Assembly (NCBI GenBank): GCA_951799405.1
Contig: OX637344.1
Location: forward strand, 6,696,001 to 6,760,000
Direction of reading: 5' to 3'
From: Agapetus fuscipes
Taxonomy: Eukaryota; Arthropoda; Insecta; Trichoptera; Glossosomatidae
DNA: 64,000 bases
Under the pieces are notes generated by a model. The model saw only the letters and a program-made list of their open reading frames with translations. It was not told the DNA's origin and searched no databases. Below, piece by piece: positions 50,985-61,529 of the stretch; within the stretch, counting starts at the first letter, position 1, and each line of letters opens with the position of its first letter. The position numbers were made by a program, and so were the translations under genes.

Positions 50985-51062
50985 AAAATTGTTTGTTTGT
51001 AAATTTTTAAACATTCTCTTGAAAATGAATTTTCACTGTGTAAATACACAAACTCTAAGTTT
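50985..51062 (+). mobile_element. PLE-like tail fragment
   Basis: GAATTTTCACTGTGTAAATA and CACAAACTC match the tail at 7165-7200 and 53535. Confidence 0.5.
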
Positions 51063-51188
51063 AAGGCTTACAATATTTTGTAAGGAATTATTTTTTTTTA
51101 CCGGCCGTGAATTCGTTTTTAATGGTTGAATACTACGACCATCTTATTTTATTTTTTCTCAACTTATATCTCCCCCACCCTTTTAACT

Positions 51189-51325
51189 GATGTGGCTGAC
51201 GTAAAGCTGGCCCCCTTACCTGTAAAATAAATAGTTTTCACTCGCCACATGCGACCCTTTCGGGGAGAAGGCGGTAAGAAGTTACACTTAATGTTTAGCT
51301 TGGTAGCGTCTAGTAGCGTATATCT
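51189..51325 (+). mobile_element. SINE-C 3' fragment
   Basis: GGCTGACGTAAAGCTGGCCC, CTCGCCACATGCGACCCTTT, AAGAAGTTACACTTAATG. Confidence 0.8.
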
Positions 51326-51570
51326 AGCGATTCGGTAGATAGCAAGCAAAAAAATATGACCACGCAGAATCAGCTGATTGGGCGATTTTCTCAACCTTGT
51401 GTGTTGTCGCTATTTAAAGGGGTATCAAAAGCCTTATTAAAATTATCTCCACTTCTTCCTACCCTTGCAAATCTATTCTAATTCATGCATATCCATCCCG
51501 TTTTTTATTCATATCTTTCTATTACCTTCTAGGTATTACGTAATTATTTTTCATTTTTGTTTTCTTAGTT

Positions 51571-51895
51571 CGGTCGATAGCTCAGTTGGTAGAGTGCTTG
51601 CATTCCATGCCGTGAGCTCGGGTTCGAATCCCACCGAGGCGAGGGTGTCAGAAATGATTTCCCGTTTCGGTGTTTATTTCAAACCCCAAAATAAAATACC
51701 GGCAAGCTTTACTAAGCCTTCACAAGAAATGAGTACCAGCCCACTCGGGAGATGGGAAACCACCCCTTCAACTGAAGTGGTTGGCGTAAGGCTTACCTCT
51801 AAAAATAAATAGGTTCAACTCGCCACATGCGACCCCTTTGGAGATAACGCGGCAAGAAGTTACACTATATGTGTAGTTTAGTTGAGTATCCCTAT
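51571..51895 (+). mobile_element. SINE-C, best preserved full-length copy
   Basis: CGGTCGATAGCTCAGTTGGT with a perfect A box, and a perfect B box GGTTCGAATCC about 45 bases on. Body CAGAAATGATTTCCCGTTTC, AATGAGTACCAGCCCACTCG, CCACATGCGACCCCTTTGG. 3' end AAGTTACACTATATGTGTAG. It could be transcribed by RNA polymerase III. It has no poly(A); the end is a T/GTTGC-type repeat as in other copies. Confidence 0.92.
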
Positions 51896-52076
51896 TATGA
51901 CCTCTTGAGAAATCCTTGCGTGAAAGGAATACTTTTGTGGTAATCTATTTTTACGCCAATGATATCCAGTAGTCCGCGGCTCTGTGGTTTGTGCAACTCA
52001 AGATGTCACGGAGCAAAGTATTCTGTCACTTCGGATGAACAATTCCAGATGAAATGTTCTATTACAGCCTACATTA

Positions 52077-52312
52077 CCCTTAGTACGAGTTGCAAAACTT
52101 GAGAAAAGTAAAGTTAACGGAAAATATTAAAGCGTGATTTCTCCCAAAATCTGCCATTTTTGTTTCTTACACTTTGTGGTCTTAGCAAAAGAGTTACAGT
52201 GATGAAGAAAATCAAGTTCAAACAAACAAAAACGGCAGATTTTGGAGGAAATCACTCTTTAATAATTGCCGTAAACTTTACATTACTCAAGTTTTGCAAC
52301 TCGTACTAAGGG
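52077..52312. mobile_element. Mariner/Tc1-like MITE
   Basis: Long inverted repeats of about 90 bases starting CCCTTAGTACGAGTTGCAAA, with AAATCTGCC blocks near the centre. TA dinucleotides flank both ends (52075-52076, 52313-52314), as expected for Tc1/mariner insertions. No transposase. Confidence 0.8.
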
Positions 52313-52507
52313 TATAGGTAAATATACCGAGAAAAATAAACCGGCTGAAAAAATCCGAGGAACAAAGGTTTTTTTTGGTAGTGATCATTAACATTAAGTT
52401 TATCATAAAGGGATGACATGAATGATGAAACCATAATGAAGGCAACCCTGTTTTCATTATTTGTAAAATAACTTCTTAAATAGTTGTAGGTGTACTTCTT
52501 TAGTTTA

Positions 52508-52612
52508 GGTATATGAGGCTGGTCCACCGCACTGTAAAAAATGCTTCCCTTTGCCAATATCACCCCTGTTTCCGAAAAGGTCGGCAGGACTTATGTTAAT
52601 TTAAGATGTGTG
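52508..52612 (+). mobile_element. Fam-A 5' fragment
   Basis: GGTATATGAGGCTGGTCCAC, ACTGTAAAAAATGCTTCCCT, CACCCCTGTTTCCGAAAAGG. Cut off after GACTTATGTTAATTTAAG. Confidence 0.8.
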
Positions 52613-52720
52613 GTTTTCCTAACGGTAATCCTAGAGAGTGATTTAGTTTTCCTACATTTTTTCGATTTACGTAATCGAGGTGAGTTTTCGCAATGATCTA
52701 TACTAGGGGCACTGTTTTCA
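52613..52720. mobile_element. MITE-4 fragment
   Basis: GAGAGTGATTTAGTTTTCCT, TCGATTTACGTAATCGAGG and CTATACTAGGGGCACTG correspond to the right half of 56034-56210. Confidence 0.6.
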
Positions 52721-53195
52721 TGATATGTAAAAAATATGTTATTAAAAAAAGAATATATTTACGTAATATTAATTACGTAAAAATGTTTTTTTTAACAATA
52801 GATCACAATTTTTTGTTTTCAGCGCATTATTTAAGGAATTTACAATGCTAGTTTATTTGCATGTTTTATTGCGGAATTGTTGGTTTTGTCTTGTTCAAAC
52901 AATAGTACCAGCTGTTTCATACACTGTCGCATACTGCGGTGAGCAACTAAGAAAACGAACATGAATGTTTGTCGTATTTTTAAATTGAATGAATATTTTG
53001 TTTTGAAGTCTCCAATGTCACCCTTCCGTTGGAAAAAATAAACTACACATTTTTTTTATTGTAATACAAAAGTGGGCCACTATTTATAGACCAACAATTT
53101 TTTTTGATAGTAACGAATATTTAATGTTGTAAGAATGAATAAATTTGCAACCCTCCTACAATGGAGTCTGTACGTGCATTGGCATATACAAAATT
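52721..53195. other. Unassigned AT-rich stretch
   Basis: No gene or classifiable repeat seen. Confidence 0.4.
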
Positions 53196-53198
53196 GTA

Positions 53199-53350
53199 AC
53201 GTATCAGAGGTTGCACTGAAACGAGAAATATTTTCGACACCCTTAGTGGCGATCGAACCCTAGTCCTTGGCATGAAATGTAAGCATTCTAACTGAACTAT
53301 TGACCAAAAATTAATTGAACTATTGACCAAAAATTAATTGAACTATTGAT
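53199..53350 (-). mobile_element. SINE-C head with expanded start
   Basis: Minus strand: tRNA-like head (B-box-like GGTTCGATCGCC) and start of the body. The first about 23 bases of the head, GAACTATTGACCAAAAATTA on the plus strand, are repeated in tandem about three times at 53285-53350. Confidence 0.72.
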
Positions 53351-53374
53351 CGGAAACCCTAAAAAAAATAAAAT

Positions 53375-53572
53375 TCAAAACAAAAGCAATGTTAAATCAA
53401 ACATTCTGCTCCTTAAGATGCCTCATTAGGCGAAAATGTTTGAGCAAACAAAAAAAGAAATAAATAAGTGGATTCAACTCTGTTTTTATCCAATTTAATT
53501 TTTATATAATTAATTAAAAATGGACTTTCACTGTGTAAATAGATTTACTCTTAAAAATATAAAATCAATGCT
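53375..53572 (+). mobile_element. PLE-like terminal fragment
   Basis: Matches the right arm and tail of 6404-6547: ATTCTGCTCCTTAAGATGCC, then AATAAATAAGTGGATTCAAC and AAAATGGACTTTCACTGTGT. A single arm only, so not palindromic. Confidence 0.62.
53407..53446 (+). ncRNA. Hammerhead-ribozyme-like motif
   Basis: Stem I TGCTC (53407-53411) pairs perfectly with GAGCA (53442-53446). The core CTTAAGA has T in place of the invariant G. Stem II is GCC/GGC, then GAAAATGTTT. The core change should abolish cleavage, so this is a decayed copy with stems intact. Confidence 0.45.
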
Positions 53573-53884
53573 GTTTGATGGTTTAGTGAAGTACTGTAGA
53601 ACTAAATAACTACATATTTTTCGACTCTTCGTTTTTATATTTGTCAATTCAAAAACTGTGTATAGACCACCACGAAACCCCGGCCAGACTAGTGAAGAGT
53701 AAATATTTAAAATTTACACTTGGAGTATAAATAAATATTACTTTTACGAAACATTAATATATTTTCATCACAGTATTGACACCTATGCGCTGCAAGTTTA
53801 GCTGGTAATGCACAAGATGGATGCATGTTTAACCAACTTCTTAGATGTACTTATTTGTCAAATATTAGGTTTTGTGTCGCCTCG
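53573..53884. other. Unassigned stretch
   Basis: Nothing recognised. Confidence 0.4.
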
Positions 53885-53960
53885 AGTGGTCGATAGCTCA
53901 ATTGGTAAAGCGTACACTATCTGTGACTCAATTCTCAAAATCTCAGGTACGATTTCCTCA
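53885..53960 (+). mobile_element. SINE-C-like tRNA head
   Basis: GGTCGATAGCTCAATTGGTA has a good A box. The following B box is decayed and the normal body does not follow. Confidence 0.55.
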
Positions 53961-54114
53961 GATGTAATGTTTTTTTCCAGTCAATGCCAAAGTATTCAGC
54001 TTTCACATGAAATGAGAACTTGTTCCGTTGGTTATAGAGAAAACTCCTATGTTAAGGGAAGGTGCACCCTTTTTTCTAAGAAATTAAAGAAAAACATTTG
54101 AGTAGCATACTTAG

Positions 54115-54575
54115 AATATCTCAGTTGATAGTATTCTTGCGTTCCGTGGCAGAGAGCTAGGGTTCATTTCCTATTAAAGGTGTCAGTAATAATTTCCTGA
54201 TTAAGGCCCGGTAGTTTCATCGTTAGCATATGTGACTTTAAACTGATAAAAAAACTACCCACTCGATTGACATAAGTGCGTCCTTTTCATTCTGTATAAA
54301 GTCGCTATGCTAACGATGAAACTACCGGGCCTTAGTGTTTATTTCCATCTCAAAATAAAAATATTGGCGTGGTTTACTTAGCCTGCACAATAAATTAGAA
54401 CCAGCACCTTCTAGAGCTGGGAAACCCCCACCTCAAGTGAAGTGGTTGGAATAAGGCCGGCCCCTTTACCTATGAAGATAAATATATTCCACACGCCACA
54501 TGCGATCTCTTCGGGTACAACACAGTCAGAAGTTGAACTATATGTGCAGCTTCGTTGCGTTTTTTTGCGCATAGA
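54115..54575 (+). mobile_element. SINE-C copy interrupted by MITE-2
   Basis: ATATCTCAGTTGATAGTATT head and AATAATTTCCTGATTA; then the MITE-2 insertion at 54204-54332; then AGTGTTTATTTCCATCTCAA resumes, to CCACATGCGATCTCTTCGGG and ACTATATGTGCAGC. Confidence 0.85.
54204..54332. mobile_element. MITE-2 copy nested in SINE-C
   Basis: Near-perfect inverted ends AGGCCCGGTAGTTTCATCGT, with GCTATGCTAACGATGAAACT on the right. The flanking TA (or TTA) is duplicated relative to the uninterrupted SINE-C. Confidence 0.85.
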
Positions 54576-54664
54576 GCCAAAGACAGCAATTTAGGATATT
54601 TCGAAAATAAGATCTGTAAATATATGGGAGCACTGTAAATGTAATGAAAACAAAGAAAATGTAT

Positions 54665-54760
54665 TTTTCTTATCCCGAAGCGCCACATGCGACCCCTTCG
54701 GGAATAACGCAGGCAAGAAGTTACACTATATGTGTAGCTTAGTTGCGTTGCGTTTTGATT
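54665..54760 (+). mobile_element. SINE-C 3' fragment
   Basis: CGCCACATGCGACCCCTTCG, AAGAAGTTACACTATATGTG, TAGTTGCGTTGCGTTTTG. Confidence 0.85.
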
Positions 54761-54854
54761 TTTTTTTACATAGATTGCTGGCTTTGATTCCATACAAAAA
54801 ATACCATATAACAAGCGTATACTTTTCCTTCGGGAATGTAACGCAAATAAATAC

Positions 54855-54945
54855 TTTCTAAGCTTTTCACCTCTACTGGAGCTTGGAACCCAGTACCTTC
54901 TAATATCAAGTCCGAAGCGTTGACCACTAGACTGAGATCACCGGC
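54855..54945 (-). mobile_element. tRNA-like SINE head
   Basis: Minus strand: GATCTCAGTCTAGTGGTCAA and GGACTTGATATTAGAAGGTA give a SINE-B-like head with a B-box remnant (GGGTTCCAAGCTCC). Confidence 0.6.
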
Positions 54946-55144
54946 ATGTTATTTAAGTTGTCCCGTGTTTGCAGAGGTCACCCTGACATTGCCAGTAATG
55001 CTATAAAACACTTCGCAAATGGTCTGTTTACTTCCAATGAACACACAACTGGCTGAATGGCTTCTTTTTTATTTGAGCTGATTATTTTTAGAAAAAAATT
55101 CTCCTGCGAGATTATTTTTATTTACTTTTTCAAATTCATACAGT

Positions 55145-55245
55145 TATATATTTTTTGTACCCCGAGTAGGATACAACATTACATAAACACCCGTCGATTG
55201 CAAAAATGTAGAAAAACTAAATCACTCGCTAGGAGTGTTTTTTTT
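55145..55245. mobile_element. MITE-4 fragment
   Basis: TTTTTTGTACCCCGAGTAGG, ACACCCGTCGATTGCAAAAA, AACTAAATCACTCGCTAGG match the left half of 56034-56210. Confidence 0.6.
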
Positions 55246-55254
55246 AATCTGTAA

Positions 55255-55490
55255 TAGGTTTCAAAGATATATGGCATTTATGGCTCATATTAAAATATGC
55301 ATGCCCACAAGCAGGCACTCATGCGGTTACTCATGCTATGTGTGTACATGCAAAATAAACCAAACCTCACATGTACATAAACTTTGCAACGCCTTTCTCT
55401 GAAATCGGTGTGGCATTGGAAAAAGTGAACCATGTTTTTTGCAGCAGGAGGAGTCAGTCTCTGACCAACCTATTAGTCAATGAACTTCAT
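55255..55490 (-). mobile_element. Fam-A subfamily 2 copy
   Basis: GGTTTCAAAGATATATGGCA, TGCCCACAAGCAGGCACTC, CAAACCTCACATGTACATAA, ending CTGACCAACCTATTAGTCAA. Confidence 0.82.
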
Positions 55491-55589
55491 TTTTATATTC
55501 AAGCAATCGAGGAGTCTATGTATTTTTTTTTGTACTCGGTGTACTTTTCACATTGACATCAGCATCCCTTGTTAAAAAATCGCGCAAAT

Positions 55590-55735
55590 TCACGAGATGG
55601 CGGAAAAAGTTTCAGGGTTTAGGTTGATTTAAGGTTTTGGTCTTACTTTGTAAGGGCACACGCAGCATATGTATGCGCGAATTTACGGTTATTTTATACG
55701 TATTTGCAACGTAGTTTATTGATTATTATAAACAC
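55590..55735 (+). mobile_element. Fam-A fragment
   Basis: GATGGCGGAAAAAGTTTCAG, TACTTTGTAAGGGCACACGC, ATTTGCAACGTAGTTTATTG. Lies head to head with the previous copy. Confidence 0.65.
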
Positions 55736-56033
55736 ACGTGTTTCCTTTTGTGTAGTTTTGATCTGCAATTTTGATTTATCTCTTGAAAGCCATAAAACGA
55801 GAGCATTTCAGAAATTGCCATCCTAGAACGTAAATGTGTCTGGTTTGGAAAGCTCGCAGTGCAAGCTTCATTGAAGATTTAAGACGTCACAATATGGAAC
55901 ATCCGTGCTAGATCTCCAGGCTCCATTTCTAACACATAAACAATACAAGCAGCGCATCCAATGAGCGTTTAAGTTTTCATATATTTTTGATGAAACGCTA
56001 TTTTTAAGTTAAAACAAAACATTCATACTAGCC

Positions 56034-56210
56034 TGATACTGTGCCCCAAGTATAAAACATTTGCATAAACTCTCCTCTATCGCGTAATGTGAAAAAATGA
56101 ATGAAAACTAAATCACTCACTAGGAATGCTGTCGTATCTTCCATACGTTTTCGATTTACGCGATCGAGGGGAGTGTTTGTGAATTTTTTACATACTTGGC
56201 GTGCAGATCT
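56034..56210. mobile_element. MITE-4, most complete copy
   Basis: Ends GTGCCCCAAGTATAAAACAT and, inverted, CATACTTGGCGTGC. Inner arms CTCTCCTCTATCGCGTAATG and CATACGTTTTCGATTTACGC. Confidence 0.68.
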
Positions 56211-56522
56211 GTTCCAAAGTGTCTGGTGTAGCAATAATACGAATTCCATGTTGAATCGCTCTTCTGTGAAATGAAACGGAAATACTGAAACAGGGTTTGC
56301 GACGCAATTGTTGGTATTTTGAGACATCACACATACCTGAGGTCTCAATTTTCTGAAACAATTATTCGCCGTTCATGTAACCTGAACCTTATAAGAAATA
56401 TATCTTCCAATAAAAATACTTGTTTTAATTGTGTTATTTGAGTATGGGCTGGTATAATCAAATTAAGAAAACCTTTCTTTGGGCATGACATACTCCATCT
56501 TGTGAAAATATGGTTCTTCCTT

Positions 56523-56770
56523 CTTCTTCTTCCTCAACCTTTCTCCGTCCACTCCTGGACGTAGGACTCCTCTAATCCTCTCCATTTCAGTCTATTCGCT
56601 GTTGTGATCAGCCATCCTCTGCCTGCAGTTCCCTTGATGTCGTCCAGCCACCTCAGTTGGGGTTTCCCCACTCCCGCTTGAACAACCTGTGCCGACACTA
56701 CACGATCTTTTTCAGCCACCTGTCATGTTCTTGTCATGCGACGTGACCAGCCCAGCGCCACTTTTAACAA
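56523..56770 (-). mobile_element. LINE carboxy-terminal fragment, RTE-like
   Basis: The minus-strand frame includes VGKPQLRWLDDIKGTAGRGW and ends LEESYVQEWTEKG before a stop, the usual end of a group of insect RTE-like LINE polyproteins (GRPxxRWxDD ... EAYVQQWT). Followed by a GAGGAAGAAGAAGAAGG microsatellite tail. A second piece of the same end lies at 62155. Confidence 0.75.
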
Positions 56771-56934
56771 GCCACTCGCTGTATGACATGAAATTAAGGT
56801 TATTTATTATTCAAGAAATACTTCAATTTATTTTTTGAATCTCAGTGTTAAATTGATGCCTAATGCGGATTTGAATCGAAGGTTGTTAGAGAAATGAACA
56901 CAGTTTATTGTTTTTTTTTATTCAGGTGAAACGT

Positions 56935-57140
56935 TGTGTTAGCCATTCATCATCATCATTGGCACCACAACCCGGGGTGGGTCTTGGCCTCCCTCAGCAA
57001 CTGCTGCCAGCGCTGTCTATCCAACGTCTTCCTCCTCCAGTCTCACATTCCCACTGCACGGCAATCCGCCACCACTCCATCCAGCCATCTTGAACGTGGT
57101 CTTCCCACTGTCCGGCGTCCATTGTTAGCCATTACACAAA
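56935..57140 (-). mobile_element. LINE carboxy-terminal fragment, second RTE-like lineage
   Basis: Minus strand: RRTVGRPRSRWLDGVVADC, a stop, WRRKTLDRQRWQQLLREAKT and HPGLWCQ, then stops. The pattern GRPxxRWxDGV ... DRxxWxxLLREAKTHPG is a known arthropod LINE end. The tail is GATGATGATGA. Two different LINE ends lie less than 200 bases apart here. Confidence 0.72.
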
Positions 57141-58499
57141 CATATTTATTAAAATAACAATTTTATTCAATATAATTCCAAACAAGTAGTTCCACAAAAT
57201 CTTTAACTGATCTGTTATAAGCTTCAAATGAGTTATCATTGGTTTATTATCAGCTTCAATCGATCTATTATTGGCTTGATCTGAAAAGAAAGAAATGCAA
57301 ACGGGAGTGAGGTGCATCCTGTCTTAGAATCTGTGACTCCTATTCTTGTACACCCATGGTTTGTGACTCTAGCAGATTTTCCGATTAAATTCAGTTCGCT
57401 AAAAAACGCGGAATAATTTATAAACCAGCAATTCTATAACTCATATTGTGGAGTGATATTTGGCTTCACTGATTGGCTTGAACTGATCTGTGATTTACTT
57501 GAATCCATATTACTTGCTGGTTCAATCGTTCTTTTTTCGGTTTGAACTTCTCTTCAACGCTTAATATTTTGTTAAAGCATTGTTACTGAACAATAATTAA
57601 TTGACAGAACAAGGGTAATTTAAAAGTAAAACACTATTTTAAAGTAATCTTGCCTATATTGGCTCTTATAAAGAATTAGCTTCAGTAACTGGTAACCCTG
57701 TTCGATGGTCAATGTCCTATGGCACGCAGTATTCTTGTGCAAGCTCATGCCTCTACTATTTCATGATTGTCTTCATTTGTATAAATAAATTATGTTCTAT
57801 TAATATGACTCGAGTTATCTCTGGCAGACGAACTCAAGGGCTCAGAGGTACATATTACGCTCTTCAAGATAAAAGCACTAATTTATATATTTGCTATTTT
57901 TACTTTAAAGTAGGTTAGATCATTTTTTACAACACTCAAGTAGTCTTATCAGTGCCCAGTTTGTAGTTGCTATTTGTTTTCTTTCTTTTTATTCTTTAAG
58001 TGGGCTCCGGTCGATGAATGTCTAACAGTCGAAAGCGCTCGTGCATTATAGATGCCTATAGATCTCAACTCGTGAAAATAAAAATTAAATTTAAAAAAAA
58101 ACTTCGAAAACGTGTAAACAATGAGACATTTTGTAGTAATTATTTTTCTAATTTTATTTTTGTGATTTATCATTTAAGCGATTATTTTTACATTTACTCA
58201 ATCGAATATTTACTATTTGAGTTGTATAATAAGATTAAAAATTATATTGATTGAATCTCTTTTGTACAATTAGCAAATATACCAGAAAGATATTTTCAAA
58301 TATTATTTTTAGTCTAGGTGTAATTAAATCGTAGTGTTTATTTGATAGGACCTGCTTTTTTGACAGGGTGACCCGGGGGAACCTGTTTCCAGATAATAAA
58401 CGCCAACGAATCTATAACTACTATGATAAATAAAATAATAATTGTGATTAATATTTTTTAATTGCAATTGATAGCAACCCGACAGTGCGATGTCACAAC
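57141..58499. other. Unassigned region, 1.3 kb
   Basis: A motif GATCTATTATTGGCTT-like occurs several times at 57205-57280 in imperfect form. No gene or transposon recognised in the rest. Confidence 0.4.
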
Positions 58500-58845
58500 T
58501 CTTTTGCCGACGAACTCTGTGCCGGCTAAATTTTAATTTTTCTGTCTCGATCCTAAGATTAGCTTGCAGCAATGTTCGCCATTGCTCTCCATCTTAGGTG
58601 ATTCTTTTGAACTCCTCGTAGGAGTAACAGCACATAGCTGCCAATATATCCTGTAGGAAATCTCAGCGTGGTAGTCCTCGGGCGTTTGTTTCCTCGAGCA
58701 TCCCCTCAATATTGTGTATCCTATCCATCTTGCACGCCTATTGGGACAAGGCTTTGTGCAGGTGCCCTCCTCCTCCAATTCTAAGTTTATTTTGCCTAAA
58801 TAGCAATTGATTTGAGTATTATTGAAGTACACCAAAAAATATCTT
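58500..58845 (-). mobile_element. LINE carboxy-terminal relic
   Basis: Minus-strand pieces in two frames: RMDRIHNIEGMLEE-type then YEEFKRIT, a stop, and GEQWRTLLQANL. This resembles the YxExKRLAxDRxxWR ... end of non-LTR polyproteins. Stops and a shift show decay. Confidence 0.5.
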
Positions 58846-59212
58846 TCTTTTTAATATCGTTACAAACTATGGATCCGTTGTACGTGAGCCTAGGCCCGCT
58901 GATTGGTGTGTGTGTGTGTGACGTCTCTGGTATAGTATAGAGTAGAACAATGCTCTAGTACCATCCATTATAGAAGTATCTACCATGTTCTCGAACTCTG
59001 CGGCACATCTAAGTACGAGCAAAGATTCTGCGGGGAGACAGAGTCGATTAGACCATTGTAACGCGAAGCTCTGTAAGCAGAGAGTGAATCACTTAAGAAA
59101 TCTCTAAGGTCTCATTTGTGTAATCACACTATCTACTACACTAGTAGATAGTGTGTTATACTGTGCAATACCAAGTTGCTGGATGGGATTTTGTTGAACG
59201 GTCTCTGGTAAA
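58846..59212. other. Unassigned; short TG repeat
   Basis: A GGTGTGTGTGTGTGTG run lies near 58905. CTATCTACTACACTAGTAGATAG at 59130-59152 is a small palindrome. Confidence 0.5.
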
Positions 59213-59335
59213 CGCATATGAAATTTTCAACCCAGCGAAGAGCGTATTTTACAAATTAAATTATTTTTTTATACTCCATCGTGAATCGAACTCACAATAA
59301 AGAGTTCGTAGCGTTAACCTCTAGACTACATACCA
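59213..59335 (-). mobile_element. SINE-B head fragment
   Basis: Minus strand: GTATGTAGTCTAGAGGTTAA head, B-box-like GAGTTCGATTCACG, ending GCTCTTCGCTGGGTTGAAAA. Confidence 0.75.
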
Positions 59336-59364
59336 ATCAAAATAAAGTCTCGAATGATCACATT

Positions 59365-59495
59365 TTTTGGCTTGGCTGGCTGATAATGCTGGAGAGTTGC
59401 TTTCTGTGATTATTTTGTTGCCGTGGTCTGTGGGAGCTAGAGCTTCCACATAATAAAGCAACATTTCTCGGAAAACAATTTTTCAGCATTCACTT
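59365..59495 (+). repeat. Dispersed repeat shared with 15091-15335
   Basis: GATAATGCTGGAGAGTTGCT and TTGCCGTGGTCTGTGGGAGC. Confidence 0.5.
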
Positions 59496-60065
59496 TTTTA
59501 TTTCCAAAAAATAAGAACATGAAGCAAATCCGTCACAAATCATGTTGCATAGTAGGTACTTACACGCATACACTGAAATATGTAAAAACATAATATAGGC
59601 GAATAAATGCATTTGTTATCCACATAATTAAGAGACAGAATGTTAAGTAAGGTCGTTGCAATGTTATCAGTGAAAAAAATGTCAACAGAGAATGACAAAT
59701 TTCGTAAATATTATGTTTTTTTTACTGATAGCGCAGGCCCCCACACAAAGTAATCGATACCTCTTATCTAGCCCTTTTTATACAACGTTAGCAAACTTAG
59801 TAAAGTCAGATTTTACTAGTTTAAAAAAATACTGTCAAAACTTATCTGAACAAAGTACCGAAACAATCGTATAGATACCCAATTCGTAGGTATTGACAAA
59901 AATTATTTAACTATCTAAGTAATGTCGTAATTTGAGCAGATAGGTTAGTGTTGTTTTATATGAATCGTAATTCAACGACCATTTGCGAACTTGGTTGTTT
60001 TTAAAGAAAGACAACTTAAAACAGAACCGCTTATCGTAATATCGAATGAACCTTTATGGCCAATG
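59496..60065. other. Unassigned AT-rich stretch
   Basis: A 60-codon open frame at 59692-59874 has no recognisable motif. Nothing else seen. Confidence 0.4.
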
Positions 60066-60069
60066 TTTT

Positions 60070-60350
60070 CTTATAATCTACGTTACAAATATTTAAAATT
60101 CACACTCGTATTAAACTCAAACACAAGTAAACTCTCGCTTACACATGCTGAATGCGTACTTTCAAAATAAAAACCAAACCTCAAATTTGCATAGCCCTTA
60201 ATTAAGGGTTATAAGAGTTTAAACTCTTGTCTATTTTCATTCAAACTGTCAAATATTGTTACACAAGAGTAAATGTTACTACAAGAGTGACATTGGTAAA
60301 AGTGCACCAATTTTTACAGCACTGTTTATGACTTACAATATTAGTTCTAA
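60070..60350 (-). mobile_element. Fam-A copy with replaced hairpin region
   Basis: TAATCTACGTTACAAATATT, ACTCTCGCTTACACATGCTG, AAACCAAACCTCAAATTTGC. Then the normal hairpin region is replaced by a different inverted sequence (AAGAGTTTAAACTCTTGT) before ACATTGGTAAAAGTGCACC. Confidence 0.68.
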
Positions 60351-60544
60351 GAGCTTTTTCACACAGAACGAATTCTGTCCAGTTTGTCTATGTTTTTTTC
60401 TATGCTGTACCGGACCGAAGTCTTGCAGTGTAGGGAGATTTATGAAAGCTTTCTCATCTCTTTTCCACGGGTTGTCCGGCAATCCACAGATAAACAGCTA
60501 AAAACAAACCGGACAGAATAAGTAAGTAATGTGTAAAAAGTGCT
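60351..60544. mobile_element. MITE-3 copy
   Basis: AGAGCTTTTTCACACAGAAC, ATTCTGTCCAGTTTGTCTAT, with inverted right part AAACCGGACAGAATAAG and GTGTAAAAAGTGC. Confidence 0.7.
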
Positions 60545-60574
60545 TAAGAAGGTAAAAGCAACAAACGAAAGAAA

Positions 60575-60680
60575 AGTTTCATCAACAGACGATGATTACT
60601 GTGTAGTCGAAAACGTTTATGTCCAAAAATTAAAAAAATAAAAGTGTGAAAATAAAACAGAGTTTTAATAACTAAATGAA
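60575..60680 (+). mobile_element. PLE-like fragment with decayed hammerhead core
   Basis: CAGACGATGATTACTGTGTA, GTCGAAAACGTTTATGTCC, then AAAGTGTGAAAATAAAACAG. The core reads ACGATGA instead of CTGATGA. Stem II ACT/AGT is short. GAAAACGTTT is intact. Confidence 0.45.
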
Positions 60681-61105
60681 AGAAAAGTTCTTTGGCGTTT
60701 AGGAGTTTTAAATATACTTTCTCTATGTCAATTTTTTGAAATCACGTTTATATTACCCTTTAACGATTTTCAATGGCCATTAATTTCATCCCTCATTTAC
60801 TACGAATAGTTTTATAATTTTAATAATATGGCAGAGGTCACATTAAATTTGTCGCAACGATGTTTCCATTGGCCCATGCTACACCATCGCCTGTAAATTT
60901 GTGCAATTTGCTACGCGTGATTTGTGATGCTCACTGCTCGGTGCGGAGAATTGGCTTTGATTAAAATTTATTCGATTTCAAGAAGGTGAACGCACCGTGA
61001 AGTATAACTTACGTGACACATATTACTCTCCCATGAGAATCAAAAACGAAAATAATTCAATTTAAATTCGGTTACTGTTGATTTAAGACGATAATATGAA
61101 TATTT
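60681..61105. other. Unassigned stretch
   Basis: No gene or repeat recognised. Confidence 0.4.
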
Positions 61106-61320
61106 GATTTATGTAAGACCCAAAATAAAAATACCGGCAGGGTTTACTCAGCCTCCACAAGAAATGAGTACCAGCCCCCTTCACTTTACTACGTCTTCAA
61201 CTAAAGTGGCTGGCGTAAGGCCGACCCCCTTACATATACAAATAAATAGGTTTCACTCGCCACATATGACCCTGTTGGGCAAACCGCGGCAAGAAGTTAC
61301 ACTATATGTGTATAGAGGAA
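61106..61320 (+). mobile_element. SINE-C, 5'-truncated
   Basis: AAAATACCGGCAGGGTTTAC, AATGAGTACCAGCCCCCTTC, CTCGCCACATATGACCCTG, AAGTTACACTATATGTGTA. Confidence 0.85.
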
Positions 61321-61529
61321 CCATTCAAAATATAAAAATGCGTTTGTTTCTCAAACCGTTTTTGGAGGTTTTTTTCATGGTTGACGTTTTGTTGGTCTCG
61401 TAATCAATGTCTTCGGGAGACACCCTCTTTGTGGATGAACGAGGATTAAATTGATTACGATACTTAGGAAACATCTAGGATGAAGTAAGCTCTCTAACAA
61501 CAGGACGCTAAAGATCAATAGAGAAATAA

